DNA from: Streptomyces sp. HM190 | GTDB taxonomy: Bacteria > Actinomycetota > Actinomycetes > Streptomycetales > Streptomycetaceae | DNA length: 64,000 nt | Direction of reading: 5' to 3' | Assembly (NCBI RefSeq): GCF_009857135.1 | Contig: NZ_CP047318.1 | Location: 372,001 to 436,000 of the forward strand | Shown: positions 52,576 through 61,415 of the stretch, one piece after another | Position numbering within the stretch: position 1 is the first letter of the stretch | How the letters are laid out: each line of letters begins with the position of its first letter | Made by a program: the position numbers and the translations under genes | Notes under the pieces: model-generated | What the model saw: the letters and a program-made list of their open reading frames with translations, nothing else | Told to the model about the DNA's origin: nothing | Databases searched by the model: none

Positions 52576-53912
52576 CGGGAAGCCTCCGTCCGTTCCCGGA
52601 CGGGCCGGTTCGCCGGTGCGGTGATGCGGACGCGGTCGGCGCGGTGGTGGTCGACGTCGAGGACGTCCAGCGTCCAGCCGTCGTCCAGGTCCAGCGCGTC
52701 GCCCTCGGCGGGGATGCGGGCGAGCCGGGTGGCGACCAGGCCGGCCACGGTCTCGTACGGACCGTCGGGCGCGGCCAGCCCTATCTCGCCGAGCCGGTCG
52801 ACGCGGACCGAGCCGCCGGCCTCCCACACCGGGCGGCCGTCCCGGGTGGCCCGGGCGGGCAGCAGATCGGGGACCTCGACGGGGTCGTGCTCGTCGCGGA
52901 CCTCGCCGACGACCTCCTCGACGATGTCCTCGACCGTCGCGACGCCGGCGGTGCCGCCGTACTCGTCGATGACGACGGCCATGGTGCGTGTCTCGCGCAG
53001 CCGCTCCAGCAGCCGGTCGGCGGTGAGGCTGTCGGGCACCAGCAGGGGTTCGGTGGTCAGTGCGGTGACCGGTGTGACGGCGCGCCGGGCGGGTTCCAGG
53101 GCGAGCACGTCGCGGATGTGGACGGTGCCGATGACCTCGTCCAGGGTGTCGCGGTAGACGGGGAACCGGGACAGGCCGGTGGCGTGGGTGAGGTTGGCGG
53201 CGTCGGCGGCGGTCGCGTGTGCCTCCAGCGCCTTGACGTCGACCCTCGGTGTCATCACGTTCTCGGCGGTCAGCTCGCCCAGGTGCAGGGTGCGGACGAA
53301 CAGCTCGGCGGAGTCCGCCTCCAGGGCGCCCTCGGCCGCCGAGTGCCGGGCGAGCGCGACGAGTTCCTCGGAGGTGCGCGCGGAGGCCAGTTCCTCGGCC
53401 GGCTCCAGTCCGAAGCGGCGCAGGAACCCGTTGGCCGTGCCGTTGAGGTGGCGGATGAACGGGCCGAAGGCGGCGGTGAAGCCGCGCTGGGGGCCCGCGA
53501 CGACCTTGGCCACGGCCAGCGGCCGGGAGATCGCCCAGTTCTTCGGCACCAGTTCGCCCACCACCATCAGGACGACGGTGGAGAGGGCCACGCCCAGCAC
53601 GGTCGCCGCCGACGGGGCGGCGCCGCCGAGCCCGACCGCCCGCAGGGGGCCTTCGAGCAGCGCCGCGAGGGACGGCTCGGCGAGCATGCCGATCACCAGC
53701 GAGGTGACGGTGATGCCGAGCTGCGCCCCGGACAGCTGGAACGTCAGCCGGCGTACGGCCTTCAGGGCGCCCTCGGCGCCGCGCTCCCCCGCCTCGGCCG
53801 CGCGCTCCAGCTCTGCGCGTTCGACGGTGGTCAGGGAGAACTCGGCCGCGACGAACAGCGCGCAGGCCAGGGTGAGGAGAAGAGCGAGCAGGAGCAGCAG
53901 GATCTCGGTCAC
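52572..53912 (-). CDS. CNNM/CBS/CorC_HlyC membrane protein (long form, first unit)
   Basis: A 446-residue protein like 49961-51301: CNNM domain (GVALSTVVLMVVGELVPKNW), CBS pair (VMTPRVDVKALEAHATAADA ... TMAVVIDEYGGTAGVATVED) and C-terminal CorC_HlyC (VAGLVATRLARIPAEGDALD). Start GTG 53912. It is first of the four-gene array; a short hairpin with a G-rich 3' arm sits just ahead. Confidence 0.92.
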   Translation of the reverse strand: MTEILLLLLALLLTLACALFVAAEFSLTTVERAELERAAEAGERGAEGALKAVRRLTFQLSGAQLGITVTSLVIGMLAEPSLAALLEGPLRAVGLGGAAPSAATVLGVALSTVVLMVVGELVPKNWAISRPLAVAKVVAGPQRGFTAAFGPFIRHLNGTANGFLRRFGLEPAEELASARTSEELVALARHSAAEGALEADSAELFVRTLHLGELTAENVMTPRVDVKALEAHATAADAANLTHATGLSRFPVYRDTLDEVIGTVHIRDVLALEPARRAVTPVTALTTEPLLVPDSLTADRLLERLRETRTMAVVIDEYGGTAGVATVEDIVEEVVGEVRDEHDPVEVPDLLPARATRDGRPVWEAGGSVRVDRLGEIGLAAPDGPYETVAGLVATRLARIPAEGDALDLDDGWTLDVLDVDHHRADRVRITAPANRPVRERTEASR

Positions 53913-53916
53913 CGTG

Positions 53917-53938
53917 CCACCCCCGCTCCGTGGGGTGG
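53917..53938 (-). promoter_or_regulatory. leader hairpin of the first CNNM unit
   Basis: CCACCCCC and GGGGTGG pair (7 bp). On the RNA of the CNNM gene the G-rich arm GGGGGTGG sits four bases before the GTG start, mirroring the structure at 51308-51360; both are preceded by CCCCGACCACCCC. The rest of the 342-base gap to 54255 holds the divergent spo0M promoter region and an inverted repeat GAACAA/TTGTTC at 54176-54201. Confidence 0.52.
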
Positions 53939-54254
53939 TCGGGGCACGCTGCGGCCGGTACTGGGAGGCTCACCCATCGGGGGTCTTCGGCTCCTTCGTC
54001 GGTCGGTGGGTCGGTACATCTTCGCAAGGTCCGTCCCCATAGTAAAGGGAAGGCAAAACTCGCTGTTCATGTCGCCACGGTCACATCTGCGGCAGTTTTC
54101 GGACTTTCCCGTTCCGGATCCCGCGACGGCTCATCGACGGACGCTCCCCCGACCCTATGCTTCTACTCGCCTGTAGAACAATCGTGGTTTCCCGGTTGTT
54201 CCGCGGCGCATGACCGCATGACTTGGACGCACGAAAGAAGGAGTGGACGCCGCG

Positions 54255-55259
54255 ATGGTGTTCAAACGGCTGCTCGGCTCGCTCGGTCTGGGCGGACCCA
54301 CGGTGGACACGGTTCTCGACCCGGGCCCGGCCCTGCCGGGCGGCACCCTGTCGGGGCAGGTCCGCCTGAAGGGCGGCGACGCCGACTTCGAGATCGAGCA
54401 CATCACCCTGGAGCTGGTGGCGCGGGTCGAGGCCGAGCACGAGGGGGGTGAGAGCGAGGGGACCGTCCCCTTCGACCGGTTCGTCGTCGGCGGCGGGTTC
54501 CGGCTGGCCGCGGGCGAGGAGCGCGCCGTGCCGTTCAGCGCGACGCTGCCGTGGGAGACCCCGATCAGCGAGCTGTACGGCCAGCCGCTCGGCATCGTCC
54601 TCGGGGTGCGCACGGAACTCGGGGTGGCCGGCGCGCGGGACAAGGGCGACCTCGACCAGCTCACCGTGGCTCCGCTGCCCGTGCAGGAGGCGATCCTGGA
54701 GGCACTGGGGCAGCTCGGCTTCGCGTTCCGGTCCGCGGACCTGGAGTACGGCCGCATCTCCGGCACGGGGCAGCAGCTGCCGTTCTACCAGGAGATCGAG
54801 ATCACCCCGGCGCCCGCGTACGCGTCACGGGTGAACGAGATCGAGCTGACGTTCCTGGCCACTCCGGGCGGCATGGAGGTCGTCCTGGAGGCCGACAGGC
54901 GCGGCGGGTTCCTCTCCGAGGGCCGCGACGCCGTCACCCGGTTCACCGTCGCCCACGACGGCGTCGAGCACCAGGACTGGACCGCCCTCGTCGACGGCTG
55001 GATCCGGCAGCTGCTGGAGAGCGGGCCCGCGTACGGCTCACCCGCCGGATACGCGCCCGAGGGGTACCACGGTCACGGCGAGCACCACGGCGGGCACCAC
55101 GACGAGGGCCGCCGCTCCGGTCCCGGCATGGGCACCGCCGTGGCGGCGGGGGCGGCCGGTCTGGCGGTCGGTGTCGTGGGCGGGATGGTCGCCGCCGAGG
55201 TGGTCGACGAGGTCGGGGACTTCTTCGAGGGCGACGACGAGGAGGAAGAGGAAGGCTGA
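54255..55259 (+). CDS. Spo0M-like sporulation control protein (arrestin-like fold)
   Basis: A 334-residue protein. The N-terminal ~250 residues match Spo0M: MVFKRLLGSLGLGGPTVDTV, LPGGTLSGQVRLKGGDADFE, FRLAAGEERAVPFSATLPWE and TPISELYGQPLGIVLGVRTE. A His/Gly-rich linker (HGHGEHHGGHHDEG) and a hydrophobic Gly/Ala segment (MGTAVAAGAAGLAVGVVGGM) follow, then a poly-acidic tail. ATG 54255 is chosen; an in-frame GTG at 54243 abuts the AAGGAG. Spo0M affects sporulation and membrane-associated stress responses. Confidence 0.9.
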   Translation: MVFKRLLGSLGLGGPTVDTVLDPGPALPGGTLSGQVRLKGGDADFEIEHITLELVARVEAEHEGGESEGTVPFDRFVVGGGFRLAAGEERAVPFSATLPWETPISELYGQPLGIVLGVRTELGVAGARDKGDLDQLTVAPLPVQEAILEALGQLGFAFRSADLEYGRISGTGQQLPFYQEIEITPAPAYASRVNEIELTFLATPGGMEVVLEADRRGGFLSEGRDAVTRFTVAHDGVEHQDWTALVDGWIRQLLESGPAYGSPAGYAPEGYHGHGEHHGGHHDEGRRSGPGMGTAVAAGAAGLAVGVVGGMVAAEVVDEVGDFFEGDDEEEEEG

Positions 55260-55461
55260 CGGCCCGAGGGCGTCGGTCGGCGGCCGGCGCCCCTCAGCGA
55301 CCGGTGGGCACGCGTCCCGGCGCACGAACGGGTGACGTCCGGCAGCTCACGGCCCCCGAACGGGCTGCCGTCCCAGGGCTCCCGGAGCCCGCGCCGCGGC
55401 CACCGGAGGACCCACGGACCCAAGCCACCCGCAGCCGCTCGACCGGCAGGCGTCGGACGGC

Positions 55462-56260
55462 TCACAGCGATGTGGCCACGTGGAGGGTGAGGGCCGCGGT
55501 GACCGCGGAGTTCGCGGAGGACAGGACGGACACGGCGGTGCCGGCGGCCGGGTCCCAGGCGGCGAGGCCCACGCTCGTGAAGACCGGCGGCCAGGTCCGC
55601 GGCACCGGCTCGGGACCGGGCAGCGCGGCCACCCCGCGCGGCACCGGGCCGGGCACGGCGAACCCCGGACCGTCCGGGCAGGGGTGGAGCGGGAGACCGG
55701 CGCCGCTCTGCCTGAGGGCTGTCCCGTAATCGCGGTGGATCAGCGCACGGCGTCGGATGCGGTGCATCGCAAGGCGGAGAGGCATCCGCGTACTGGACGT
55801 ATGCGGGCGTTCCGACAACGCGGCGAGGTGCCGTAGCCGGCGTCGTGCGCCCGCCGGGGATCACGGGACAGCCCTTAGCGCGGGCCACGACACGACCCGG
55901 CGGCTGCCGGCCGTCCGGGCGGCCTCCTCGTCCGCCCACCGCTCCCCGGTGTACGACACAGCCGTGCACCGGGGCCGCAGGAACGGGCCGGCCTGCGCGG
56001 CCAGTCGCACGGCCGGCGGGAAGCGGTGGTGCCCGGCCACGAGATGGGCGCGCTCGTGGGCGAACAGCACCCACCGCTCGGCCGGTTCGAGGCGGGCCAG
56101 CATGCCGGTGGTCACCGCCACCCGGTCGTGGCGCCGCCCGGGAAACACGTACGCGTACGGCGTGTCGTCGGGCAGAACGGCGACGCCCCTGCCCGGCAGC
56201 CCCGCCAGGGCCCGGTGCGCGGCGCGGGGGGGTGCGGGCGTGCGCCTCTGGCGGAGCGCG
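55462..56260 (-). pseudogene. M56-family metallopeptidase, truncated and interrupted by a MITE
   Basis: The minus strand reads RALAGLPGRGVAVLPDDTPY, AYVFPGRRHDRVAVTTGML and WVLFAHERAHLVAGHHRFPP (zinc HERAH in the HExxH place) up to SWPALR. It then runs into the MITE and stops (TGA 55861-55863). After the MITE the same frame resumes as LRQSGAGLPLHPCPDGPGFA and runs to the natural end ALTLHVATSL. The N-terminal membrane helices are also missing, the space being taken by the TatA region. No BlaI-type regulator, the usual partner, is present. Confidence 0.75.
55716..55874. mobile_element. 159-bp MITE with IS5-family-like terminal inverted repeats
   Basis: The ends are GGGCTGTCCCGTAAT and ATCACGGGACAGCCC, inverted repeats with one mismatch over 15 bases. 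It lies inside the M56 gene, whose frame matches before and after (159 = 53 codons). Flanks TGA (left) and TTA (right) suggest a TNA target as used by IS5-type elements. No transposase is inside. The GGGCTGTCCCGT end is characteristic of elements common in Streptomyces. Confidence 0.82.
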
Positions 56261-56380
56261 ATGGAGGAGCCTCCCCACCGCTTCTACAGTGCTGTAGATT
56301 TCCTCGGGGCCGCTGCCGGCCCGCCCGACCACCGGCCCCGGCCCGGTTCCGGCCCGAGCCGCCCAGCAGACAGGACCAGC

Positions 56381-56614
56381 ATGTTCGGACTGAGCGAAGT
56401 CGCCGTCGTCCTCATCGTCGTCATAGCCGTCCTCGCCGCCAAGAAGCTGCCCGACCTGGCTCGTTCGGCCGGCAAGTCCGCGCGGATCCTCAAGGCGGAG
56501 GCCCGCGCCATGAAGGACGACGAGACGAGTGCGCCCGCTTCGGTGATCCGGGGCGAGACGGCCCCCCGCCCCGGTGCCGCGCCGGGGGCGACGGAGCCGG
56601 ACGGGAAGCCGTAG
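56381..56614 (+). CDS. TatA/TatB-like twin-arginine translocase component
   Basis: A 77-residue protein with an N-terminal membrane helix (MFGLSEVAVVLIVVIAVLAA), then KKLPDLARSAGKSARILKAE (the F/KKLPDLAR hinge and amphipathic helix) and a polar tail with Pro and Glu. This is the TatA layout; the 'FG' pair normally in 'xxFGxxKLP' is replaced by AAKKLP. It is a second-copy type Tat protein standing apart from other tat genes. Confidence 0.87.
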   Translation: MFGLSEVAVVLIVVIAVLAAKKLPDLARSAGKSARILKAEARAMKDDETSAPASVIRGETAPRPGAAPGATEPDGKP

Positions 56615-56988
56615 AGCGTCCGCCAGCCGGGCCGTCCGTCGGCCCGCCAGTCGGCCCGGACGACGTGGGCGTCGGCGAATCCCGCCGGTATTGCGCGGGC
56701 GACGACCCGGCGGGCTGAATTCCGTGGGGAGCCAGTCGCCGTCCCGCATCTCCGGCATCTCCCCGTACGGCTCGCGAAGGAATGCGGTGGAGGGGTGGCG
56801 TTGGAATCCGTCAGATCACTGAGGGTTAAAGCGTCGTGGCCGCCGCCGTCCGGGCGGAAGACACCCGGCTGTCCGTTCCCGTGGATGGCGGGAAATTCGG
56901 TGCGGAATCTCCCGCCTGTGGGGCGGGCATCGGTCGTACATGGGCGGGGCCGGCCCCTTCTCCCGGGAATCCCTTTTCTCTTCGGAAG
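56615..56988. other. 374-base intergenic stretch
   Basis: No credible gene. A minus-strand ATG at 56758 opens about 25 ordered-looking codons (PEMRDGDWLPTEFSPP) but then loses character and runs under tatA; it may be a scrap of an old gene. No repeats were noticed. Confidence 0.45.
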
Positions 56989-58029
56989 TCAGTGCGGCAA
57001 TACGGCGCCGGGATGGCGGTCCAGTGCCGCGCGGGCCAGTTCGACGGGCACGGAGAGCGTGTCGACCATCAGGTATCCGCCCACGGGACAGCGGACGACG
57101 GTCATCTCGGCGTCCTGCTCGACGACCACGGTGGGACTGCTCAGCGCCGGGCCGAGCGGGAATCCGTAGTGCACCACCACCGCGGTGCCGTCGTCGGAGC
57201 CGGCGGCCCGTCGGGCCCGTTCCCGTTCGGCGGCGGCGCCGAGGTCCCGCGCCAGCGCCCGTGAGATCCCGGACGCCAGGCCGGGGACGGCGTTCACCCT
57301 GGTGAGCGCCTCATGCACCTCCGGCGCCAGCATCAGGTGTTCGGCGGCGCGGAGCAGATCGTCCGCGTCCCGCTCGGTCATCGCGTCGGCCAGGACCGCG
57401 GCGTCTACGACGTCCCTCCCCCGCAACGGCTGCTGGAACAACTCCTCGGCGATGAGGAGCAGATGGGCCACCACCGGGTTGGCGGGCCACTCCGCGCGCA
57501 GCGGCACGTTCGTGGAGTTGCCGACGAAGGCCGCCGAGAGGAACTCCGCCGCGTACACGGGGTCCAGGTCCGACTCCGGTGAGGGCCAGTTCAGGGCCAC
57601 GGCCCAGTGGCGGCGGCCGTCGCTCTCCAGCATGCTCACCCGGGCCTCGTCCACGGGCCGTTCACGCGCCACGGCGGCCACCGCCGCCCACAGCTCGTCC
57701 TCGTCGGGCATCAGCAGGTCCACGTCACGGCTGGTGCGCAGCACGCCCGGCGGATAGTAGGCCTGGAGCGCCGCTCCTTTGAGGACGTGGGCGTGGCCCG
57801 CCTCGCGGACGAGGGCGATGAGGCGCTCGTGTTCGTCGTGACGTGCGCGCTCCACGTCGAGCAGTGCCGTGCCGAGCGCTCCCATCCGGTGGCCCTCGGC
57901 CGCGGCCAGCGAGCACACGGTGCCGCCGAGCCGGTGGTCACGCCGTGTGGCGCGCTCCAGGACCAGGCCGAGCCTGATGTCCGGGTCGAGGCCCATGACC
58001 TCCCGCACGCTCCTCAGCGACAGTTCCAC
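56989..58029 (-). CDS. nucleotidyltransferase family protein (PF14907-like)
   Basis: A 346-residue protein. GTG 58029 has GGAGG six bases upstream. The core AHVLKGAALQAYYPPGVLRT, SRDVDLLMPDEDEL carries the GxA and DxD (DVD) motifs of the nucleotidyltransferase-5 family, which in other bacteria is found in peptide natural-product (RiPP) clusters such as lasso-peptide loci. The remaining part is helical (LLIAEELFQQPLRGRDVVDA). It is divergent from the 20-residue peptide gene, 222 bases away. It may adenylylate or otherwise modify a peptide or partner protein; this is inferred from context. Confidence 0.8.
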   Translation of the reverse strand: MELSLRSVREVMGLDPDIRLGLVLERATRRDHRLGGTVCSLAAAEGHRMGALGTALLDVERARHDEHERLIALVREAGHAHVLKGAALQAYYPPGVLRTSRDVDLLMPDEDELWAAVAAVARERPVDEARVSMLESDGRRHWAVALNWPSPESDLDPVYAAEFLSAAFVGNSTNVPLRAEWPANPVVAHLLLIAEELFQQPLRGRDVVDAAVLADAMTERDADDLLRAAEHLMLAPEVHEALTRVNAVPGLASGISRALARDLGAAAERERARRAAGSDDGTAVVVHYGFPLGPALSSPTVVVEQDAEMTVVRCPVGGYLMVDTLSVPVELARAALDRHPGAVLPH

Positions 58030-58183
58030 GGTGCACCTCCAGGGACGGAATTCCGAGCAGCGTAACCGCGCGGACGAGAACCGGACCCGCGGTGTGCGCA
58101 TTCCGGAAAAGACGAGTCGGGGCCCGCTGCACGGGTTTACGGCGGGTGCGCGGGCGGTGGGGTGCGGATTACGGAAGCAGTCG

Positions 58184-58213
58184 TTGCCCGCCCGGTCCGA
58201 CCCTGCCTACAGT
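58184..58213 (+). promoter_or_regulatory. strong housekeeping-type promoter of the peptide gene
   Basis: TTGCCC (58184-58189), 18 bases, TACAGT (58208-58213). The start of transcription would be near 58220, giving a ~30-base leader to the AAGGAG/ATG of the small gene. Confidence 0.62.
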
Positions 58214-58251
58214 CCTTTTCGTTCACTCAACCCCGAACGAAGGAGCATCAC

Positions 58252-58314
58252 ATGATGAAGCACGCTTCGATCCTGCGCCCGCGTCTCGACAAGGTGAAGC
58301 CGCAGAGCCGCTGA
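58252..58314 (+). CDS. 20-residue peptide, candidate RiPP or signalling precursor
   Basis: ATG 58252 with AAGGAG six bases upstream and a good promoter. The product reads MMKHASILRP then RLDKVKPQSR and stops. It is strongly basic, has no Cys, Ser-rich or aromatic core, and one Asp. A hairpin 17 bases later separates it from the M16 protease gene, the layout of many precursor genes that must be made in excess. Its size is below normal annotation limits. It might also be a leader peptide controlling the operon. No family match is known to me. Confidence 0.65.
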   Translation: MMKHASILRPRLDKVKPQSR

Positions 58315-58330
58315 ATCACCGCATGAAAGG

Positions 58331-58360
58331 GAATGCCGCCGCCCTCGGGGGGCGGCATTC
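58331..58360 (+). terminator. attenuator-type hairpin between peptide gene and protease gene
   Basis: GAATGCCGCC and GGCGGCATTC form a perfect 10-bp stem with additional G/C pairing in the loop. No T tract follows, so partial read-through into the downstream genes is expected. Confidence 0.75.
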
Positions 58361-58384
58361 GCTTATACGGACCAGTGAGGGAGA

Positions 58385-59611
58385 GTGCTTTCCTTGTACG
58401 AATTCCGGAACCTCGACGGGCCGCTTCCGGTCATGGCGGTCGTCGACGAACGGCTGAGCACCACCACGGTCTGTCTGGCCTCCAAGTACGGTTCGCGGGA
58501 CGATCCGGCGCGGGAGTGCGGTCTCGCCCATGTGCTGGAACACGTGCTGATGTCCGCGCCGGTGGGACCGGTGCCGTCGTTCAGCGAGTACGTCGAGCGG
58601 CTCGGCGGGCACGCCAACGCGGAGACCGGCCTGGACCGCATGCTGTTCTACGCGCAGGTGCACGCGGACGACGCCGAGGAGATCACCGGACTGCTCCAGC
58701 AGGCGGTGCTGCGTCCCCGGTGGAACGACAGGACACTGCCGCAGGAGAAGGCGGCGGTCTTCCAGGAACTGGCGGCGGCCGCCGCGGACCCCAGCGACGT
58801 GGTGCAGGACGCCTTCCTGGAGCACCTGTTCCCCGGGCACCCGCTGGGCCGTCCCGTGGGCGGCACCCGGGAGACCGTCGAGGCGTTCGACGTCGCGGCG
58901 GTGGCGGCCGGACACCACGACCGGCTGCTGACCGCCCCGCTGTCGCTGATCGTGGTCGGACCGTCGGTCCCCGCGACGGCGGACCCGCTGGTGGCGGGTG
59001 TCCCCGCGGAGGCACTGGCGCGGCTGGGCACGGCCCGGCGCGATCTGTCCGCGCTGCCCGACCCCGGGCCGCACGGACCGCTGCCGTGGCCGGACGAGTT
59101 CGCGTGGGTCTGTGCGGGCGCGCGCTCCGTCGGCAACCACGATCCGCGCCGACCTCACTTCAACGTCCTCGCTCAGTTGCTCGGTTCGAGTCCGTCGTCG
59201 GTGCTCTACCGCCGGCTGCGCGGCGAGGCGGGTCTGGCGTACGCGTTCCAGTCGTGGAACCGCGGGTACGGGGAGACGGGCGCGTGGCGGGTCCTGGCCG
59301 GTGTCGAATCCGGCAACGGTGACGCCGCGCTCGCCGTGATCCGGGGCGCGCTGGAGGAGATCGCGGCGGACGGCCCGAAGCCGGACGACCTGGAGTCCGC
59401 CCGGCGCCAGGCCCAGATGCGGATCCACACCTCCGTCGACACCCCGCTGGAGTGCGCGCGTTTCCTCGCGCTGCGCAGCGGCGGCCCCGCCGACTGGTCG
59501 CCCGCGGCCGAGGTGGCGAACATCGCAGCGGTCGGCGCCGAGGAGCTGCGCGCGGCCGCCGCGCACGTGCTGGACGGCTGGCGGGCCGTGGTCCGGCCGG
59601 AGGCACGATGA
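58385..59611 (+). CDS. M16 (insulinase/pitrilysin family) zinc metalloprotease
   Basis: A 408-residue protease. The inverted zinc motif HVLEH is at 49-53 and the third ligand Glu at 128 in EKAAVFQELA, fitting the HxxEH-x74-E signature, so it should be active. The C-terminal half has SSVLYRRLRGEAGLAYAFQS, the conserved R/Y substrate region. The length is that of single M16B units, which usually form dimers or work with a partner. GTG 58385 is chosen, with GAGGGA close upstream; TTG 58394 is possible. It is cytosolic. The stop overlaps the next gene. It would cut the small peptide or free the product. Confidence 0.93.
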   Translation: MLSLYEFRNLDGPLPVMAVVDERLSTTTVCLASKYGSRDDPARECGLAHVLEHVLMSAPVGPVPSFSEYVERLGGHANAETGLDRMLFYAQVHADDAEEITGLLQQAVLRPRWNDRTLPQEKAAVFQELAAAAADPSDVVQDAFLEHLFPGHPLGRPVGGTRETVEAFDVAAVAAGHHDRLLTAPLSLIVVGPSVPATADPLVAGVPAEALARLGTARRDLSALPDPGPHGPLPWPDEFAWVCAGARSVGNHDPRRPHFNVLAQLLGSSPSSVLYRRLRGEAGLAYAFQSWNRGYGETGAWRVLAGVESGNGDAALAVIRGALEEIAADGPKPDDLESARRQAQMRIHTSVDTPLECARFLALRSGGPADWSPAAEVANIAAVGAEELRAAAAHVLDGWRAVVRPEAR

Positions 59612-60396
59612 CGGCCGTCCGGGAGTACCTCGACCGGGCCGCGGCGGCCGGACTCCTGCGCGAGGCGGGCGGGTTCGGCTTCGTCGCGGACCGCTGCGAC
59701 GACCCGTTCACCGGGCGCCGGCAGGTGCTGGTCGAGTACTGCGACCCGCGGCTGCCCGCGTCCGCCGACGCGCTGGCGGCCCTGCACGACGCCCTGCGCG
59801 CCGGCGCCGAGGAGGCCGACGCCGTGCTGCTGCGGGTCGTCGGAGACGTGCGGCTGCCCGCGCCGTGGCGCCCGCGGCTGACCTATGTGCGGCACGACCG
59901 CGCGCCCCGCCCGCCGGGAGCCGGCACCCCGCCCCCCGGCGGTCTGAAGGTGCGGCCCGCGACGCCCGCCGACGACCCGCGCGTACGCGACTGGCTCGCG
60001 CAGGCGTTCCGGAACGCCTACCCGGGGCAGGAGGTCGGCCCCGGGCACCCCGGCGTCACGGACGTCGTGGACGCCCCGGACCGGATGTCGCTCATCGCCG
60101 AGGTGGACGGCGAGGCGGTCGGGCACGCGACCGTGCTCGTCCGCCAGCAGGACAGCGTCACCGGCGAGGAGTTCGCCGAACTGGTGGACACGCTGGTGGA
60201 CGACCCGGGCGTCCGGCGGGCCGCCGTCGCCGCGCTGGTGGACGCCGCCGTGCGCGCCACCGAGGGGCGTCCGCTGTGCGGCCATGTCGTGCACCCGTAC
60301 GAGCCCGGAGCGGCGCGCGGCGCGGACACGGTGCTGCGCGCCCTCGTGGCGGGCGACTGGTCGGTCGACCACTGTTTCTGGGAGAGCCCGTGGTGA
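59608..60396 (+). CDS. GNAT-like acetyltransferase domain protein
   Basis: A 262-residue protein with an N-terminal ~110-residue domain I do not recognise (LREAGGFGFVADRCDDPFTG, YCDPRLPASADALAALHDAL) and a C-terminal GNAT-like domain (LKVRPATPADDPRVRDWLAQ, SLIAEVDGEAVGHATVLV, RRAAVAALVDAAVRATEG). The acetyl-CoA loop is weak. ATG 59608 overlaps the protease stop (ATGA), and its own stop overlaps the ABC ATPase start. It may acylate the peptide's Lys or N-terminus. Function uncertain. Confidence 0.75.
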   Translation: MTAVREYLDRAAAAGLLREAGGFGFVADRCDDPFTGRRQVLVEYCDPRLPASADALAALHDALRAGAEEADAVLLRVVGDVRLPAPWRPRLTYVRHDRAPRPPGAGTPPPGGLKVRPATPADDPRVRDWLAQAFRNAYPGQEVGPGHPGVTDVVDAPDRMSLIAEVDGEAVGHATVLVRQQDSVTGEEFAELVDTLVDDPGVRRAAVAALVDAAVRATEGRPLCGHVVHPYEPGAARGADTVLRALVAGDWSVDHCFWESPW

Positions 60397-61415
60397 GCAT
60401 GGAGAAGTACGGCCCGACGCGTCGCGGAGCGACGAAGCGCCCCGCGGACGGGGGTGCGCGGGCGGACGCCATCGTCGTCGAGGACCTCGGGCGGACCTTC
60501 GTCGACCGGCGGGGCCGGGGGGCCGGTGAGGTGACCGCGCTGAGCGGGATCAGCCTGCGGGTGGCGCCCGGCGAGGTGCACGGCCTGCTCGGCCCGAACG
60601 GCGCCGGCAAGACGACGCTGTGCAAGATCCTGACGACGACCCTGGAGCCGACGACGGGTTCGGCGCGGGTGCTCGGCCTGGACGTGACCCGGCAGTCGCG
60701 GGCCGTGCGGCGGTCGATCGGCCTGGTCTTCGGCGGCGACCGGGGACTGTACGGACGGCTCAGCGCCCGCGAGAACCTGTGGTTCTGGGGTGCCATGTAC
60801 GGACTGCGCCGTTCCGAACTGCGGGCGCGCGCCGAGCTGTTGCTGGAACGGGTGGGGCTCGCCGACCGGGCGGACGCGCGGGTCGACACGTTCTCGCGCG
60901 GGATGAAGCAGCGGTTGCACCTGGCACGCGGCCTGGTCGGCGACCCGCGCGTGGTGATCCTCGACGAACCGACGATGGGCATGGACCCGGTGGCCGCGCT
61001 GGACTTCCGGGCGCTCGTCGCGGAGCTGCGGGAGGAGGGGCGTACGGTCCTGCTGACGACGCACGACATGGCGGAGGCGGCGGCGGTCTGCGACCGGGTG
61101 TCGCTGATCGACCGGGGCCGGCTGCTCATGACCGAGGACACGGACGCCGTCGGCCGGCTGCTCTCCCGCTACGAGCGGGTCGTCGCGCACGGGGTGTCCG
61201 CCGGTCTGGCGGACCGGGTGGGGGCGCTGGCGGGCGTCGTCGCCGTACGGCACGAGGCGGACCGGCTGGAGGCCGAGACCGAGCTGCCGTCCGCGACCGC
61301 CTCGGTCCTCGCCGTGCTCGCGGGGGAAGGCGTCCACCGGGTCAGCACGGCGCGGCCGGACCTGGCCGAGGTGTACCTGCACCTGGTGGGCCGGCGGGGC
61401 ATGGCGGTGACCTGA
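60393..61415 (+). CDS. ABC transporter ATP-binding protein (DrrA-like)
   Basis: A 340-residue ATPase with Walker A GLLGPNGAGKTTLCKIL, Q-loop LVFGGDRGLYGRLSAREN, signature TFSRGMKQRLHLARGL, Walker B VVILDEPTMGMDP and switch TTHDM. The C-terminal ~100 residues form the regulatory domain of exporter ATPases. GTG 60393 overlaps the GNAT stop (GTGA). The two permease genes follow, so it powers export. Confidence 0.94.
   Translation: MSMEKYGPTRRGATKRPADGGARADAIVVEDLGRTFVDRRGRGAGEVTALSGISLRVAPGEVHGLLGPNGAGKTTLCKILTTTLEPTTGSARVLGLDVTRQSRAVRRSIGLVFGGDRGLYGRLSARENLWFWGAMYGLRRSELRARAELLLERVGLADRADARVDTFSRGMKQRLHLARGLVGDPRVVILDEPTMGMDPVAALDFRALVAELREEGRTVLLTTHDMAEAAAVCDRVSLIDRGRLLMTEDTDAVGRLLSRYERVVAHGVSAGLADRVGALAGVVAVRHEADRLEAETELPSATASVLAVLAGEGVHRVSTARPDLAEVYLHLVGRRGMAVT

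Noticed and set aside
53938..54000. M-box (Mg2+ riboswitch) ahead of the CNNM genes, suggested by GGTGAGCCTCC on the minus strand
   Set aside because: The rest of the M-box core (paired GCC...CTGCCC and the AGAGACGCC-type segment) is not recognisable, so only a generic leader hairpin is reported.
58165..58173. Third CGGATTACG, upstream of the 20-residue peptide gene
   Set aside because: The ATCC block is not found 16 bases upstream (GGTG there), and a better TTGCCC/TACAGT promoter lies downstream.
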